Assembly (NCBI RefSeq): GCF_021991835.1
Contig: NZ_JAHDAU010000004.1
Location: 62,001 to 126,000 of the forward strand
DNA: 64,000 bases
Reading direction: 5' to 3'
DNA from: Polaribacter sargassicola
GTDB lineage: Bacteria; Bacteroidota; Bacteroidia; Flavobacteriales; Flavobacteriaceae
The notes under the pieces were generated by a model. The model searched no databases and was not told the origin of the DNA. It saw only the letters and a list, made by a program, of their open reading frames with translations. Shown piece by piece: positions 25,585 through 34,545 of this stretch. The first letter of the stretch is position 1; each line of letters opens with the position of its first letter. A program made the translations under genes and the position numbers.

Positions 25585-27177
25585 TTACAAAGTAATTACT
25601 ATAAATTCAAGCGATAAAGGCTTTTGAGCTATTTTTAATGATTTCACAAATAAAGAGCCATATTCTAAGTAATACTCAGAAAAATTACGTTGACGCTCTT
25701 CTAAACTTTGATTAGGTAAGATTTCATTTTGCAAAAATGTAATTCTATCAACTAAATCTTTTTGTCTCTTTTTTTCTGCTTTTAACAAACGTTTTTGTAA
25801 ATTTTGTAACCCTTTTATCTGTTTTCTTTCTTGGGCATTTACAGCATTTTTAAAAGATATATCTGTTTTAATTGCTACTTTTTGTAATTCTGAAAATTGT
25901 TTTTCTAAAAATTGAATTTTTTCATCAAAATCTATTTTAATATCAGAGTTTTCAACTACTTTTTTTGATAATAATTTAAATTGATCTAAAAATAATTCTT
26001 CTAAAGAAATATCTAACCTTTTTAACTTTTTAGCTTGTTTTTCTGATATAATTTGTACGGAATTACGCAACAACAAAATAGGAAAAGGAATTTCTACTTT
26101 ATTAAAATAATCTTTTAACTCTAACCAATAAGCCATCTCTCCTCCTCCACCAAGGTAACAAATATTTGGTAAAATTACTTCTTGATACAAAGGTCTCATA
26201 ATTACATTTGGCGAAAATGCTTTCGGATTTTTATCTACCTCCTTTAAAATTTCTTCTTTTGTAAATGTAATTTCTGTATTATTAATTTTGTAAACTCCAT
26301 CTTCAAAAACAATGCGTTCTCTAAAATTATTACCCAAATAAAACAAATTAATTTCTCTTGGGTTTACCTGAATTTTATAGTTTTTCTCTAATCTTTCTAT
26401 AGTTTTAGATACTTCTTTAAATGATGTTCCGTTTTCTAATTCGTCTTTTACAATTGGTGTAAATAATTGCTTTAAACTTTTATCATCACCATCAACAATA
26501 ACCAAACCATAATCTGTAAATAATGTATTAGCTATATAACGAGTTGCTGCAGCTAAATTATTATGTTTTAAATACGCATCAGAAAATAATTTTTTAAGAA
26601 ATTCTGCATTTCTAGAATTTCCTAAATGGCTAGAAAAAACTTCAAAAACATCTTCTAATCCTTCTGTAGAAAAACGCCCAACAGCACCACTTTCTTCACT
26701 ATTCCATTGTACTTTTTTACCATCAAAATTAAAATAGTTAATTTCGTCAAAATCATGATCTTCTGTTGCCATCCAATAAATTGGGACAAAATTTTGATCA
26801 GGAAATTTATCTGATAATTCTTCGCATAAATTTATAGCTGTTATAATTTTATACAAAAAATAAAGAGGACCAGTAAACAAATTTAATTGATGACCGGTTG
26901 TAATTGTAAACGTATTTTGCTGTTTTAATAAAGCTATATTTTCTTCTGTTTTTTCTGATATTTTAAAACCTTTGTATTGTTTTTTTAAAGCATCAACTAA
27001 AACTAATCTTGTTTGTAATCTAAAAGATTCTTGTTTTTCTTCTATCTGGTTATAAAAACCAGAAATATTTGGAAAATTATTATAAAATGGTTGTATTTCT
27101 TTTTGTTTCTCTAAGTAATCTATCATTGTTTTAGAGAAAAAACCTGTGTTTTTAAATGGAATTTGTGTTACTTTCAT
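25585..27177 (-). CDS. bshC: Bacillithiol biosynthesis cysteine-adding enzyme
   Basis: This 530-residue protein adds cysteine to GlcN-malate in the last step of bacillithiol synthesis. Recognisable parts are FTITTGHQLNLFTGPLYFLYKIITAINLCEEL, FVPIYWMATEDHDFDEINYF, a coiled-coil segment at about 405-490 typical of BshC, and the C-terminal EYYLEYGSLFVKSLK. Bacillithiol is made by many Bacteroidota, and length and motifs are normal. The start at 27177 (MKVTQIPFKNTGFFSKTMIDYL) fits the family. It has its own upstream region, divergent from the M14 peptidase. Confidence 0.92.
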   Translation of the reverse strand: MKVTQIPFKNTGFFSKTMIDYLEKQKEIQPFYNNFPNISGFYNQIEEKQESFRLQTRLVLVDALKKQYKGFKISEKTEENIALLKQQNTFTITTGHQLNLFTGPLYFLYKIITAINLCEELSDKFPDQNFVPIYWMATEDHDFDEINYFNFDGKKVQWNSEESGAVGRFSTEGLEDVFEVFSSHLGNSRNAEFLKKLFSDAYLKHNNLAAATRYIANTLFTDYGLVIVDGDDKSLKQLFTPIVKDELENGTSFKEVSKTIERLEKNYKIQVNPREINLFYLGNNFRERIVFEDGVYKINNTEITFTKEEILKEVDKNPKAFSPNVIMRPLYQEVILPNICYLGGGGEMAYWLELKDYFNKVEIPFPILLLRNSVQIISEKQAKKLKRLDISLEELFLDQFKLLSKKVVENSDIKIDFDEKIQFLEKQFSELQKVAIKTDISFKNAVNAQERKQIKGLQNLQKRLLKAEKKRQKDLVDRITFLQNEILPNQSLEERQRNFSEYYLEYGSLFVKSLKIAQKPLSLEFIVITL

Positions 27178-27382
27178 ACTTAACTTAAAATAACACTTTT
27201 TGGCAACAATCAGAATCTGATGTAACGTTCATACTTTTTATCTATTTTTTTATAAAAATACAAATATTTTAAACCTTTGTCGAAAACCTAAAATTAATCT
27301 AACAAACTTTTAACAAGTTTCTCTTTTTTTTATAGAATCTCAAAAAAAAATAATCGTTACTTTTGGTTTAAAATATATTTAT

Positions 27383-29860
27383 ATGAAGCTTAAACTATTA
27401 CTTTTTAGTGCTTTCTTTACAATAGGAAGCTTATTTTCTCAAACAATACAATCTCCATCAGAATTTTTAGGTTATGAAATTGGTAGCCGTTTTACAAGGC
27501 ATCATAAAGTAGTAGATTATTTTAAATACGTAAGCGAAACTTTATCTAATGTTAAATTAGAAAAATATGGAGAAACTAATGAACATAGACCTTTATATGT
27601 AAGCTATATTTCTTCACAAGAAAATATTGATAACTTAGAAAATATCAGAAAAAATAATCTTGCTCAAACAGGTATTATTGATGGTAATACAGATAATAAA
27701 AAAGCAATAGTTTGGTTAAGTTATAATGTACATGGTAACGAAGCTTCTAGCACAGAAGCCTCTATGTTAACTATTTACGAACTAGTAACTAATAAAAAAG
27801 ATTGGTTACAAAACACAGTTATTATCATGGATCCTTGTATAAATCCTGATGGAAGAGACAGATATGTAAACTGGTATAACCAAGTTAAAAGCACTCCTTT
27901 TGATATCAATCAAGACGCTAAAGAACATAATGAGCCTTGGCCAGGAGGAAGACCAAACCATTATTTGTTTGATTTAAATAGAGATTGGGCTTGGGTAACT
28001 CAAATAGAGTCTCAACAAAGAGTTAAAATGTACAATAAATGGATGCCACATGTACATGTAGATTTTCATGAACAAGGTATAAACAGCCCTTATTATTTTG
28101 CTCCTGCTGCAGAACCTTTTCATGAAGTTATTACAGATTGGCAAAGAAATTTTCAAACACAAGTAGGAAAAAATAATGCAAGTTATTTTGATAAAGAAGG
28201 TTGGTTATATTTTACAAAAGAAAGTTTTGATCTTTTATACCCAAGTTACGGAGATACTTACCCAATTTATATGGGTGCTATTGGTATGACGTTTGAGCAA
28301 GCTGGTCATGGGCGTGCTGGTTTAGGTATAAACACCAATGAAGGTGAAGTTTTAACTTTAAAAGATAGAGCAACACACCATATGACAACGGGATTATCTA
28401 CCGTAGAAATTTCATCAAAAAATGCAGAAAAATTAAATATAGAATTTAAAAAATTCTTTAAAAACAATAATTCTGACTATAAAAGTTTTGTGTTAAAAAA
28501 CGATAACGATGATAAAACAAATCGTTTAAAAAACTTACTAGATCAGCATGAAATTAAGTATGAATACGCAAATGGTGAAATTATAAAAGGATATAACTAT
28601 AACTCGCTAAAAGAAGATAAATTTTCTACTTCTAAAGGAGATTTAGTAATTCATACAGATCAACCAAAAGGAACAATGGTTAAGGTTTTGTTTGAACCTA
28701 AAGCCAAATTAGTAGATTCTTTAACTTATGATATTACTGCTTGGTCTTTGCCTTACGCTTATGGTTTTAATGCAATTGCTTCTAAAACCAAAGTTAATTC
28801 GATTACTACTACAACCACAAAAAGCATTACTAATTCTATTGATAAAAATGCTTATGCTTACATTGCCAAATGGAATAGCATTGAAGATGCAACTTTTTTA
28901 GCTGCTATATTAAAAGAAAATATTACACCTCGTTTTGCTGAAAAGCCATTTTCTTTAGAAGGAAATTCTTACAAAAGAGGAACTTTAATTATTTTAAGAA
29001 ACGATAATCGTTTTGATAATTTTGATGAAAAATTATTAAAAATAGCAAATAATAATGATCGAAAAATTCAAGCAGTTTCTACAGGTTTTGTTGATACTGG
29101 TTTAGATTTTGGTTCTTACAGTGTAAAACCAATCAAAAAACAAAAAGTTGCTTTACTTTCTGGAGAAGGAACTTCTTCTTTAAGTTTTGGTGAAATTTGG
29201 CACTTTTTTGAACAAGAATTAAAATATCCATTAACTATTTTAAATTCTGATTATTTTAGTAGAACAGATTTTTCTAAATATGACGTTATAATAATACCTA
29301 ACGGTCGTTACGGAGATGTTTTAGATAAAAATACGTTAGATAAACTATCTACTTTTACGCGTTCTGGAGGAACTTTAGTAACCATTGGTGGTGCTTTAAA
29401 CAGTTTTGCTAACAAAAAAGGTTATGCTCTAAAAAGAAAAGAATCTAAAGAAAAATCAACTGAAAGTAATTTAACTCCTTATGAAGAGCAAGAAAGAAAA
29501 AGTATAGGGCATTTAATTACTGGTGCTATATTTAAAAGTAAAGTTGATGCTACACATCCTTTAGCTTTTGGTTATAATAACGAATATTTTTCTTTAAAAT
29601 TAAGTGGATCTACTTATAACTATTTAGAAAACGGAAGTAATGTTGCTTATTTTGATAAAGGAACAAAAAATGTTTCTGGTTATGCAGGTAGCAAAGCTGT
29701 TAAAAATGTACCAGAATCTTTGTTGTTTGGAGAAGAACAAAAAGGTAGAGGAAGCATTATTTATATGGTAGACAATCCTTTATTTAGATCTTTTTGGGAT
29801 AATGGAAAATTATTTTTAGCAAACGCTGTTTTTCTATTAAATTCTGATAATTTAAATTAA
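27383..29860 (+). CDS. M14-family zinc carboxypeptidase, secreted
   Basis: This 825-residue protein has a signal peptide (1-20, ending LFSQ). The peptidase M14 domain covers about 25-350: the zinc ligands are H117 and E120 in YNVHGNEAS, and H229 in VDFHEQG. PDGRDRYVNW and LFDLNRDWAW form the substrate-side loops, and FEQAGHGRAGLGI is near the expected catalytic Glu. A long C-terminal region (about 370-825) includes a segment like a class I glutamine-amidotransferase fold (KQKVALLSGEGTSSLSFGEIWHFFEQEL, DVIIIPNGRYGDVLD, RSGGTLVTIGGAL). That arrangement is common in Bacteroidota M14 proteins. It is monocistronic. Confidence 0.9.
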   Translation: MKLKLLLFSAFFTIGSLFSQTIQSPSEFLGYEIGSRFTRHHKVVDYFKYVSETLSNVKLEKYGETNEHRPLYVSYISSQENIDNLENIRKNNLAQTGIIDGNTDNKKAIVWLSYNVHGNEASSTEASMLTIYELVTNKKDWLQNTVIIMDPCINPDGRDRYVNWYNQVKSTPFDINQDAKEHNEPWPGGRPNHYLFDLNRDWAWVTQIESQQRVKMYNKWMPHVHVDFHEQGINSPYYFAPAAEPFHEVITDWQRNFQTQVGKNNASYFDKEGWLYFTKESFDLLYPSYGDTYPIYMGAIGMTFEQAGHGRAGLGINTNEGEVLTLKDRATHHMTTGLSTVEISSKNAEKLNIEFKKFFKNNNSDYKSFVLKNDNDDKTNRLKNLLDQHEIKYEYANGEIIKGYNYNSLKEDKFSTSKGDLVIHTDQPKGTMVKVLFEPKAKLVDSLTYDITAWSLPYAYGFNAIASKTKVNSITTTTTKSITNSIDKNAYAYIAKWNSIEDATFLAAILKENITPRFAEKPFSLEGNSYKRGTLIILRNDNRFDNFDEKLLKIANNNDRKIQAVSTGFVDTGLDFGSYSVKPIKKQKVALLSGEGTSSLSFGEIWHFFEQELKYPLTILNSDYFSRTDFSKYDVIIIPNGRYGDVLDKNTLDKLSTFTRSGGTLVTIGGALNSFANKKGYALKRKESKEKSTESNLTPYEEQERKSIGHLITGAIFKSKVDATHPLAFGYNNEYFSLKLSGSTYNYLENGSNVAYFDKGTKNVSGYAGSKAVKNVPESLLFGEEQKGRGSIIYMVDNPLFRSFWDNGKLFLANAVFLLNSDNLN

Positions 29861-29880
29861 TAAAGACTTTCAATTAAAAC

Positions 29881-29908
29881 AAAAAACCACTCAAACGAGT
29901 GGTTTTTT
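29881..29908. terminator. Bidirectional terminator between M14 peptidase and rimO
   Basis: The 12-bp stem AAAAAACCACTC / GAGTGGTTTTTT with an AAAC loop lies between convergent genes. Confidence 0.93.
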
Positions 29909-29915
29909 TATATGT

Positions 29916-31274
29916 TTATTTTTTGTTTTTCTTTTGATGTAAAGGAACTGGTTTTTCTTGTTTAACAACTGGTGTACCATATAAATCATAATCTCCAGCA
30001 TCATGGATTTTTATATCTATAAACTCTCCTATTTTAATATAATGTTCTTTTGCATCTACAATTACATCATTATCTACGTCTGGTGAATCAAACTCTGTTC
30101 TTCCATAAAAATATTCGCCATCTTTTCTATCAAACAAACATCTAAATGTTTTTCCTATTTTTTCTTGATTCAACTCCCAAGAAATTTGAGATTGTACCTC
30201 CATAATTTCATTTACACGTTTAAACTTTACATCGGCTGGCACATCGTCTTCTAAAACATACGCTCCTGTATTTTCTTCATGAGAATACTCAAAAGCACCC
30301 AAACGCTCAAAACGCATTTCTTCTACCCAATCTTTTAATTCTTGAAACATTTCTTCCGTTTCACCAGGATAACCAACAATTAATGTAGTTCTAATTGCCA
30401 TTTCTGGTACTGCTTCTCTAAATTTATGAATTAAAGCGGTTGTTTTTTCATGAGTTGTTCCTCTTTTCATAGATTTTAACAACTCAGTATTAATATGTTG
30501 TAACGGAATATCTAAATAATTACACACTTTTGGTTCGCGTTTCATCACTTCTAAAACATCCATAGGAAAACCAGAAGGAAAAGCATAATGTAAACGAATC
30601 CATTCAATTCCGTCTACTTTTACCAAAGCTTCTAACAAATCTGCTAAAGCTCTTTTTTTGTAAATATCTAATCCGTAATAAGTTAAATCTTGTGCGATTA
30701 ACATTATTTCTTTTATCCCTTTTTCTGCTAATTTTGTAGCTTCTATTACAATTTCTTCAATTGGTGTAGAAACGTGTTTACCTCTCATTAACGGAATTGC
30801 ACAAAAAGAACAAGGTCTATCGCAACCTTCTGCAATTTTTAAATATGCGTAATGTTTTGGTGTTGTTGTTAAACGCTCTCCAATTAATTCATGCTTATAA
30901 TCTGCTTCTAAAGCTTGTAAAAGATTTGGCAAATCATGCGTACCAAAATACTGATCTACATTTTTAATCTCATTTTCTAAATCTGGTTTATAACGTTCAC
31001 TTAAACACCCAGAAACAAAAACTTTATCAATTTCACCAGCTTCTTTTCTTTGTGCATAATGCAAAATAGTATCAATAGATTCTTCTTTTGCTTTACCAAT
31101 AAATCCACAAGTATTAATTACAACAATATTTCCATCATCATTTTCATCTTCATGAACAACCTCTTTTCCGTTTGCTTTTAATTGTCCCATTAAAACCTCG
31201 CTGTCATAAACGTTTTTAGAACAACCTAAAGTTACTACGTTTATCTTATTTTTTTTGATGGTTTTTGTACGCAT
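29916..31274 (-). CDS. rimO: Ribosomal protein S12 methylthiotransferase
   Basis: This 452-residue radical-SAM enzyme modifies Asp88 of S12. The N-terminal UPF0004 domain has cluster Cys residues in LGCSKNVYDSEVLMG, VINTCGFIGKAKEES and VSGCLSERY. The radical SAM domain has the CxxxCxxC motif in GCDRPCSFCAIPLMRGKH, and IRLHYAFPSGFP, DIPLQHI and IRTTLIVGYPGETEEMF follow. A C-terminal TRAM domain is at about 375-440. The first residues give a slightly long Lys-rich N-terminus (MRTKTIKKNKINV). The gene is monocistronic and has a TATATTTG -7 box at 31302-31295 without a matching TTG. Confidence 0.95.
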   Translation of the reverse strand: MRTKTIKKNKINVVTLGCSKNVYDSEVLMGQLKANGKEVVHEDENDDGNIVVINTCGFIGKAKEESIDTILHYAQRKEAGEIDKVFVSGCLSERYKPDLENEIKNVDQYFGTHDLPNLLQALEADYKHELIGERLTTTPKHYAYLKIAEGCDRPCSFCAIPLMRGKHVSTPIEEIVIEATKLAEKGIKEIMLIAQDLTYYGLDIYKKRALADLLEALVKVDGIEWIRLHYAFPSGFPMDVLEVMKREPKVCNYLDIPLQHINTELLKSMKRGTTHEKTTALIHKFREAVPEMAIRTTLIVGYPGETEEMFQELKDWVEEMRFERLGAFEYSHEENTGAYVLEDDVPADVKFKRVNEIMEVQSQISWELNQEKIGKTFRCLFDRKDGEYFYGRTEFDSPDVDNDVIVDAKEHYIKIGEFIDIKIHDAGDYDLYGTPVVKQEKPVPLHQKKNKK

Positions 31275-31446
31275 TTCCTATTTTTTAGAGAGTGCAAATA
31301 TACAGCTAAATTATAGTTTTTCTATAAAGTTTTATTATTGCTTGGTAAAACCATTTTAGTTTTTTTATATATTTTTTCTTTAAGATAAAAAAGCGCAAGT
31401 TTTTCAATTAAAATACATCTAAATTATAGAACCATTTTTTTACCTT

Positions 31447-32403
31447 ATGAAAGAATTATTAAAAATTTTCACTTTAATCTTAATTGCATTTTTTTTGTCT
31501 TGTTCAAATAATTCTAACTTAACCGAAATAAGTGATACTGATGATGAAATAATTGAATGTTCTTCTGATATTGTTTTTGATACAAGTAGAGGAGATTGTA
31601 ACGAAACATTAGATTTTGCATCAGAATTTACAATGCAAATCAATACAGAAAGTAGAATTATCTCTGCAAATAGTATTCCAGAACATCAAGTTGGTCTTTT
31701 TGGTAAAGTACAAAATGCGTTAAATCCTAATGCAATATCAGCACAAAACGAAACGTACACAATTACTACAAACCCTACAGATTCTGGTGAGTTAACAGCT
31801 CTTTTAGGTGCAAACGGACCGAGATATAGGTTTGGTGTTTTATTAAATGGTGTAGAATTAGACCCTGTTGCAGCAGAACCATTTCCGCACAATGGCGTTT
31901 TAGATCCCAATGTAAATTGGGAATGGAATTTAGAAGCTTTAAACGTACAATTGGGTTTAGATTGTAGTAATGCACATGTACAACCTTCTGGTCAATATCA
32001 TTATCATGGTAAACCTACATTATATCTAGAAAATTTAAATATTTCTACTACAAAAATGACTTTAATTGGATATGCAGCAGATGGTTTTCCTATTTACTAC
32101 AAATACGCATATTCTGATGCCAACGACAATACATCTACCATAATAGAAATGACTTCTAGTTATCAACTTAAAACTGGAGATAGACCTGGTGATGGAATTA
32201 CTGCTCCTTGCGGAGTATATACTGGAGTTTATTCTGCTGATTATGAGTACGTAGAAAACGCAGGAACTTTAGACGAAACAAATGGAAGAACGGGTGTTAC
32301 ACCAGAATACCCATTAGGAACTTTTTATTATGTTTTAACAGATGAGTTTCCTAGTATACCGCGTTATTTTAGAGGAACACCTTCTGATGATTTTGGCTTT
32401 TAA
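31447..32403 (+). CDS. YHYH-domain lipoprotein
   Basis: This 318-residue protein has a lipoprotein signal (FFLSC, Cys19) and an acidic N-terminal linker. The YHYH domain has RFGVLLNGVELDPVAAEPF, WEWNLEALNVQLGLDCSNAHVQPSGQYHYHGKP (YHYH at 184-187), IGYAADGFPIYYKYAY and GIT.PCGVYTGVYSADYEYV. The His cluster suggests metal binding; the domain's biochemistry is unknown to me. It is followed after 6 bp by a small exported membrane protein, which is probably its partner. Confidence 0.85.
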   Translation: MKELLKIFTLILIAFFLSCSNNSNLTEISDTDDEIIECSSDIVFDTSRGDCNETLDFASEFTMQINTESRIISANSIPEHQVGLFGKVQNALNPNAISAQNETYTITTNPTDSGELTALLGANGPRYRFGVLLNGVELDPVAAEPFPHNGVLDPNVNWEWNLEALNVQLGLDCSNAHVQPSGQYHYHGKPTLYLENLNISTTKMTLIGYAADGFPIYYKYAYSDANDNTSTIIEMTSSYQLKTGDRPGDGITAPCGVYTGVYSADYEYVENAGTLDETNGRTGVTPEYPLGTFYYVLTDEFPSIPRYFRGTPSDDFGF

Positions 32404-32409
32404 TAAATT

Positions 32410-32979
32410 ATGATACAGAAAAAGTTCCTTTTATTTTTAATTATACTACCTTTTTTTGCATTTGCACATGATGCGAATAAAACATTTTTTAAAATTGTAC
32501 AAAGTGATGATTCAATTATAGTAAATGCAGAATTTCCTTGGACACTTAGAAATGCTCTATTAAAATTTAAACCAGAATTAAAAAATAGTAAAAATAAAAT
32601 TGATTTTAAAAACGCTTTTTTTGATTATGTAGCAATAAATTTTATCCTAAAAGATAAAAACGGACAAATAATAGAGTTACTAAAAATTGAAGAAGATAAA
32701 AGTGTAAATACTCATTCTCATCAAAATAATTATATTTTTTATTTTGATAACGGTATTTTTTACGAAATACAGAATACTCTATTATTTAATGAAAATAAAA
32801 ATCAAGAAAATTTTCATTTCATAGTTTTAGAAAATCAAAAATTTACTCGGATTACAGACAATAAAAATTATAATTTCAACATTTATAAATCAACAACAAA
32901 CTATTTATATTGGTTAATAATTCCTTTTCTACTATTACTTATTCTTTTCTTTTTTAAAAAATATATTTTAATTGAATAA
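32410..32979 (+). CDS. Exported membrane-anchored protein, partner of the YHYH lipoprotein
   Basis: This 189-residue protein has a signal peptide (1-19, ending FAFA). A periplasmic domain begins HDANKTFFKIVQSDDSIIVNAEFPWTLRNALLKF and contains THSHQNNYIFYFDNGIFYEIQNTLLF. A C-terminal membrane helix (LYWLIIPFLLLLILFFF, about 166-182) is followed by a short basic tail. That is a type I membrane layout exposing most of the protein to the periplasm. I do not recognise the family. The 6-bp gap to the YHYH gene and the shared His-rich character suggest a common, possibly metal-related, role. Confidence 0.7.
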   Translation: MIQKKFLLFLIILPFFAFAHDANKTFFKIVQSDDSIIVNAEFPWTLRNALLKFKPELKNSKNKIDFKNAFFDYVAINFILKDKNGQIIELLKIEEDKSVNTHSHQNNYIFYFDNGIFYEIQNTLLFNENKNQENFHFIVLENQKFTRITDNKNYNFNIYKSTTNYLYWLIIPFLLLLILFFFKKYILIE

Positions 32980-32986
32980 TTAACAA

Positions 32987-33024
32987 AACTAAAACATACC
33001 AACTAGTATTTTTAGTTAACTTTG
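32987..33024 (+). promoter_or_regulatory. Imperfect palindrome overlapping the TetR promoter (candidate auto-operator)
   Basis: The arms AACTAAAACATAC (32987-32999) and GTATTTTTAGTT (33006-33017) pair with a one-base bulge around CAACTA. The right arm abuts the -7 box TAACTTTG (33017-33024), which ends only 4 bases before the ATG at 33029. The mRNA would be leaderless or nearly so. Occupancy of the palindrome would block the promoter. Confidence 0.6.
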
Positions 33025-33028
33025 CCTT

Positions 33029-33631
33029 ATGCAGCAAGAACTAAAATCGGAAATAACAAAACAACTTATTATTGATAAAGCTTTTAACTTGTTTTATGAA
33101 AACGGTTTTAAAACAACTAGTATAGATAAAATAATGAAAGAAACCACTTTAAGTAAAGGTGCTTTTTATCATCATTACAAAAGTAAAAAAGAACTAGGTT
33201 TAGAAGTAATTAGTTTAAAAGTTGAAAAAAGAGTTGTAGACGGAATGATCTCCCCTTTAAAAGAACCAGGAGATGCCTTTAAAATTCTTGAAACTGTATT
33301 TGTAAATCGTTTAAAAAAATTTCCTTTTTATGATAAACAATACGGCTGCCCAATGAATAATTTAATTAATGAAATTGGTAGTGATGAAATTGCATACCAA
33401 ACTGCTTTAAAAAAAATTATTGAAGATTGGAAAACAATATTAGTAGATCTAATAGAGAGAGGGAAAAAAGAAAATTCTATTAAGAAAAATATTTCTAGCA
33501 AAGCTGTTGCGGTTTATTTAATTAGTGCTTTTGAAGGTATTAGAGGTATTAGAAAACTTTATAATGATGATGTTGTTTTAGATGAATTTACAACTGGTTT
33601 GACACTATACTTAAATCAAATAAAAAAATAA
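33029..33631 (+). CDS. TetR/AcrR-family transcriptional repressor
   Basis: This 200-residue protein has an N-terminal TetR HTH at about 8-55: TKQLIIDKAFNLFYENGFKTTSIDKIMKETTLSKGAFYHHYKSKKELGLEVI. The ligand domain includes FPFYDKQYGCPMNNLINEIG, a Cys-containing segment found in the subgroup with the TetR_C 16-like domain, which often responds to electrophiles or aromatics. It most likely represses itself and the HAD gene 57 bp downstream, since both have the 12-mer AAAACATACCAA in their upstream regions. The ligand is not known. Confidence 0.9.
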   Translation: MQQELKSEITKQLIIDKAFNLFYENGFKTTSIDKIMKETTLSKGAFYHHYKSKKELGLEVISLKVEKRVVDGMISPLKEPGDAFKILETVFVNRLKKFPFYDKQYGCPMNNLINEIGSDEIAYQTALKKIIEDWKTILVDLIERGKKENSIKKNISSKAVAVYLISAFEGIRGIRKLYNDDVVLDEFTTGLTLYLNQIKK

Positions 33632-33645
33632 TTTTTTTTTCGCTA

Positions 33646-33669
33646 AAAACATACCAATAAGAATGTTTT
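33646..33669 (+). promoter_or_regulatory. Second operator-like palindrome, upstream of the Tat-HAD gene
   Basis: AAAACAT / ATGTTTT arms enclose ACCAATAAGA. The first 12 bases are identical to positions 32991-33002 in front of the TetR gene. It lies 20 bp before the HAD start codon. Confidence 0.5.
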
Positions 33670-33688
33670 ATAAAATAACAATATAAAT

Positions 33689-34486
33689 ATGAAAAATAAC
33701 AGAAGAGATTTTATCAAAAAATCATCAATATTAGGTTTAGGGTTGGCAGCTACTCCCAAATTTGGAACTACAATAGATAAAAAAAGTATTAAAGAAAAAC
33801 AATTAATAAGACCCAAAGTATTATTTTTTGATGTGAATGAAACATTGTTAGACTTAACTACAATGAAAAAAAGTGTTGGAGATGCTTTAGGGAATAGACC
33901 AGATTTATTACCATTATGGTTTACAACAATGTTACAATATTCTTTAGTAGAAACTGTTGGTAGGCAATACAATGATTTTGGTATTGTTGGTTCTGCAGCA
34001 TTACAAATGGTAGCTGCCAATCATAATATTAAATTAACCGAAGAAGAAGCTAAAAAAGCGATTCTTACTCCTTTACGCTCCATTCCTCCGCATCCAGAGG
34101 TAAAAGAGTCTTTAGCTAGATTAAAAAAATCTGGTTATAAATTGGTTTCTTTTACAAATTCTTCTAACATCGGAGTTGAAACTCAATTTAAAAATGCTGG
34201 ACTAATAGAATATTTTGACCAAAGATTAAGTATTGAGGATATGGGTAAATTTAAACCACATGCAGATGCTTATGATTGGGCAGCAAGAAAAATGGGAGTA
34301 GAAAAAAATGAATGTTTATTAATTGCTGCGCACGGTTGGGATATTGCTGGCGCTTTATGGGCAAATTGGAGAGGTGCTTTTATAAGTAGACCAGGAGCTC
34401 AATTATATCCATTGGCACCAGAACCAGAAATTAATGAAATTAACCTAAAATTGATAACAGATAAATTAATTGCGCTAGAAAAATAA
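33689..34486 (+). CDS. Haloacid dehalogenase type II-like HAD enzyme with Tat signal
   Basis: This 265-residue protein has an N-terminal twin-arginine signal NRRDFIKKSSILGLGLA (residues 4-20), then a HAD core. Motif I is VLFFDVNETLLDL with nucleophile D48. A helical cap contains LPLWFTTMLQYSLVETVG. Motif II is SFTNSSN, the motif III Lys is KFKPHADAYDWAARKMG, and the acidic part is LLIAAHGWDIAGALWANWRGAFI. The motifs fit L-2-haloacid dehalogenase relatives. The Tat signal implies export as a folded protein, unusual for this mostly cytoplasmic family. It is probably induced through the TetR regulator upstream. The natural substrate is unknown. Confidence 0.85.
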   Translation: MKNNRRDFIKKSSILGLGLAATPKFGTTIDKKSIKEKQLIRPKVLFFDVNETLLDLTTMKKSVGDALGNRPDLLPLWFTTMLQYSLVETVGRQYNDFGIVGSAALQMVAANHNIKLTEEEAKKAILTPLRSIPPHPEVKESLARLKKSGYKLVSFTNSSNIGVETQFKNAGLIEYFDQRLSIEDMGKFKPHADAYDWAARKMGVEKNECLLIAAHGWDIAGALWANWRGAFISRPGAQLYPLAPEPEINEINLKLITDKLIALEK

Positions 34487-34513
34487 ACTATATGGATAAG
34501 ATTTGATGAAAAT

Positions 34514-34543
34514 AAAAAAACTCCTAATTAAAGGAGTTTTTTT
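34514..34543. terminator. Bidirectional terminator between the HAD gene and ftsY
   Basis: A7-CTCCT / AGGAG-T8 stem with AATTAA loop lies between convergent genes. Confidence 0.92.
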
Positions 34544-34545
34544 TA

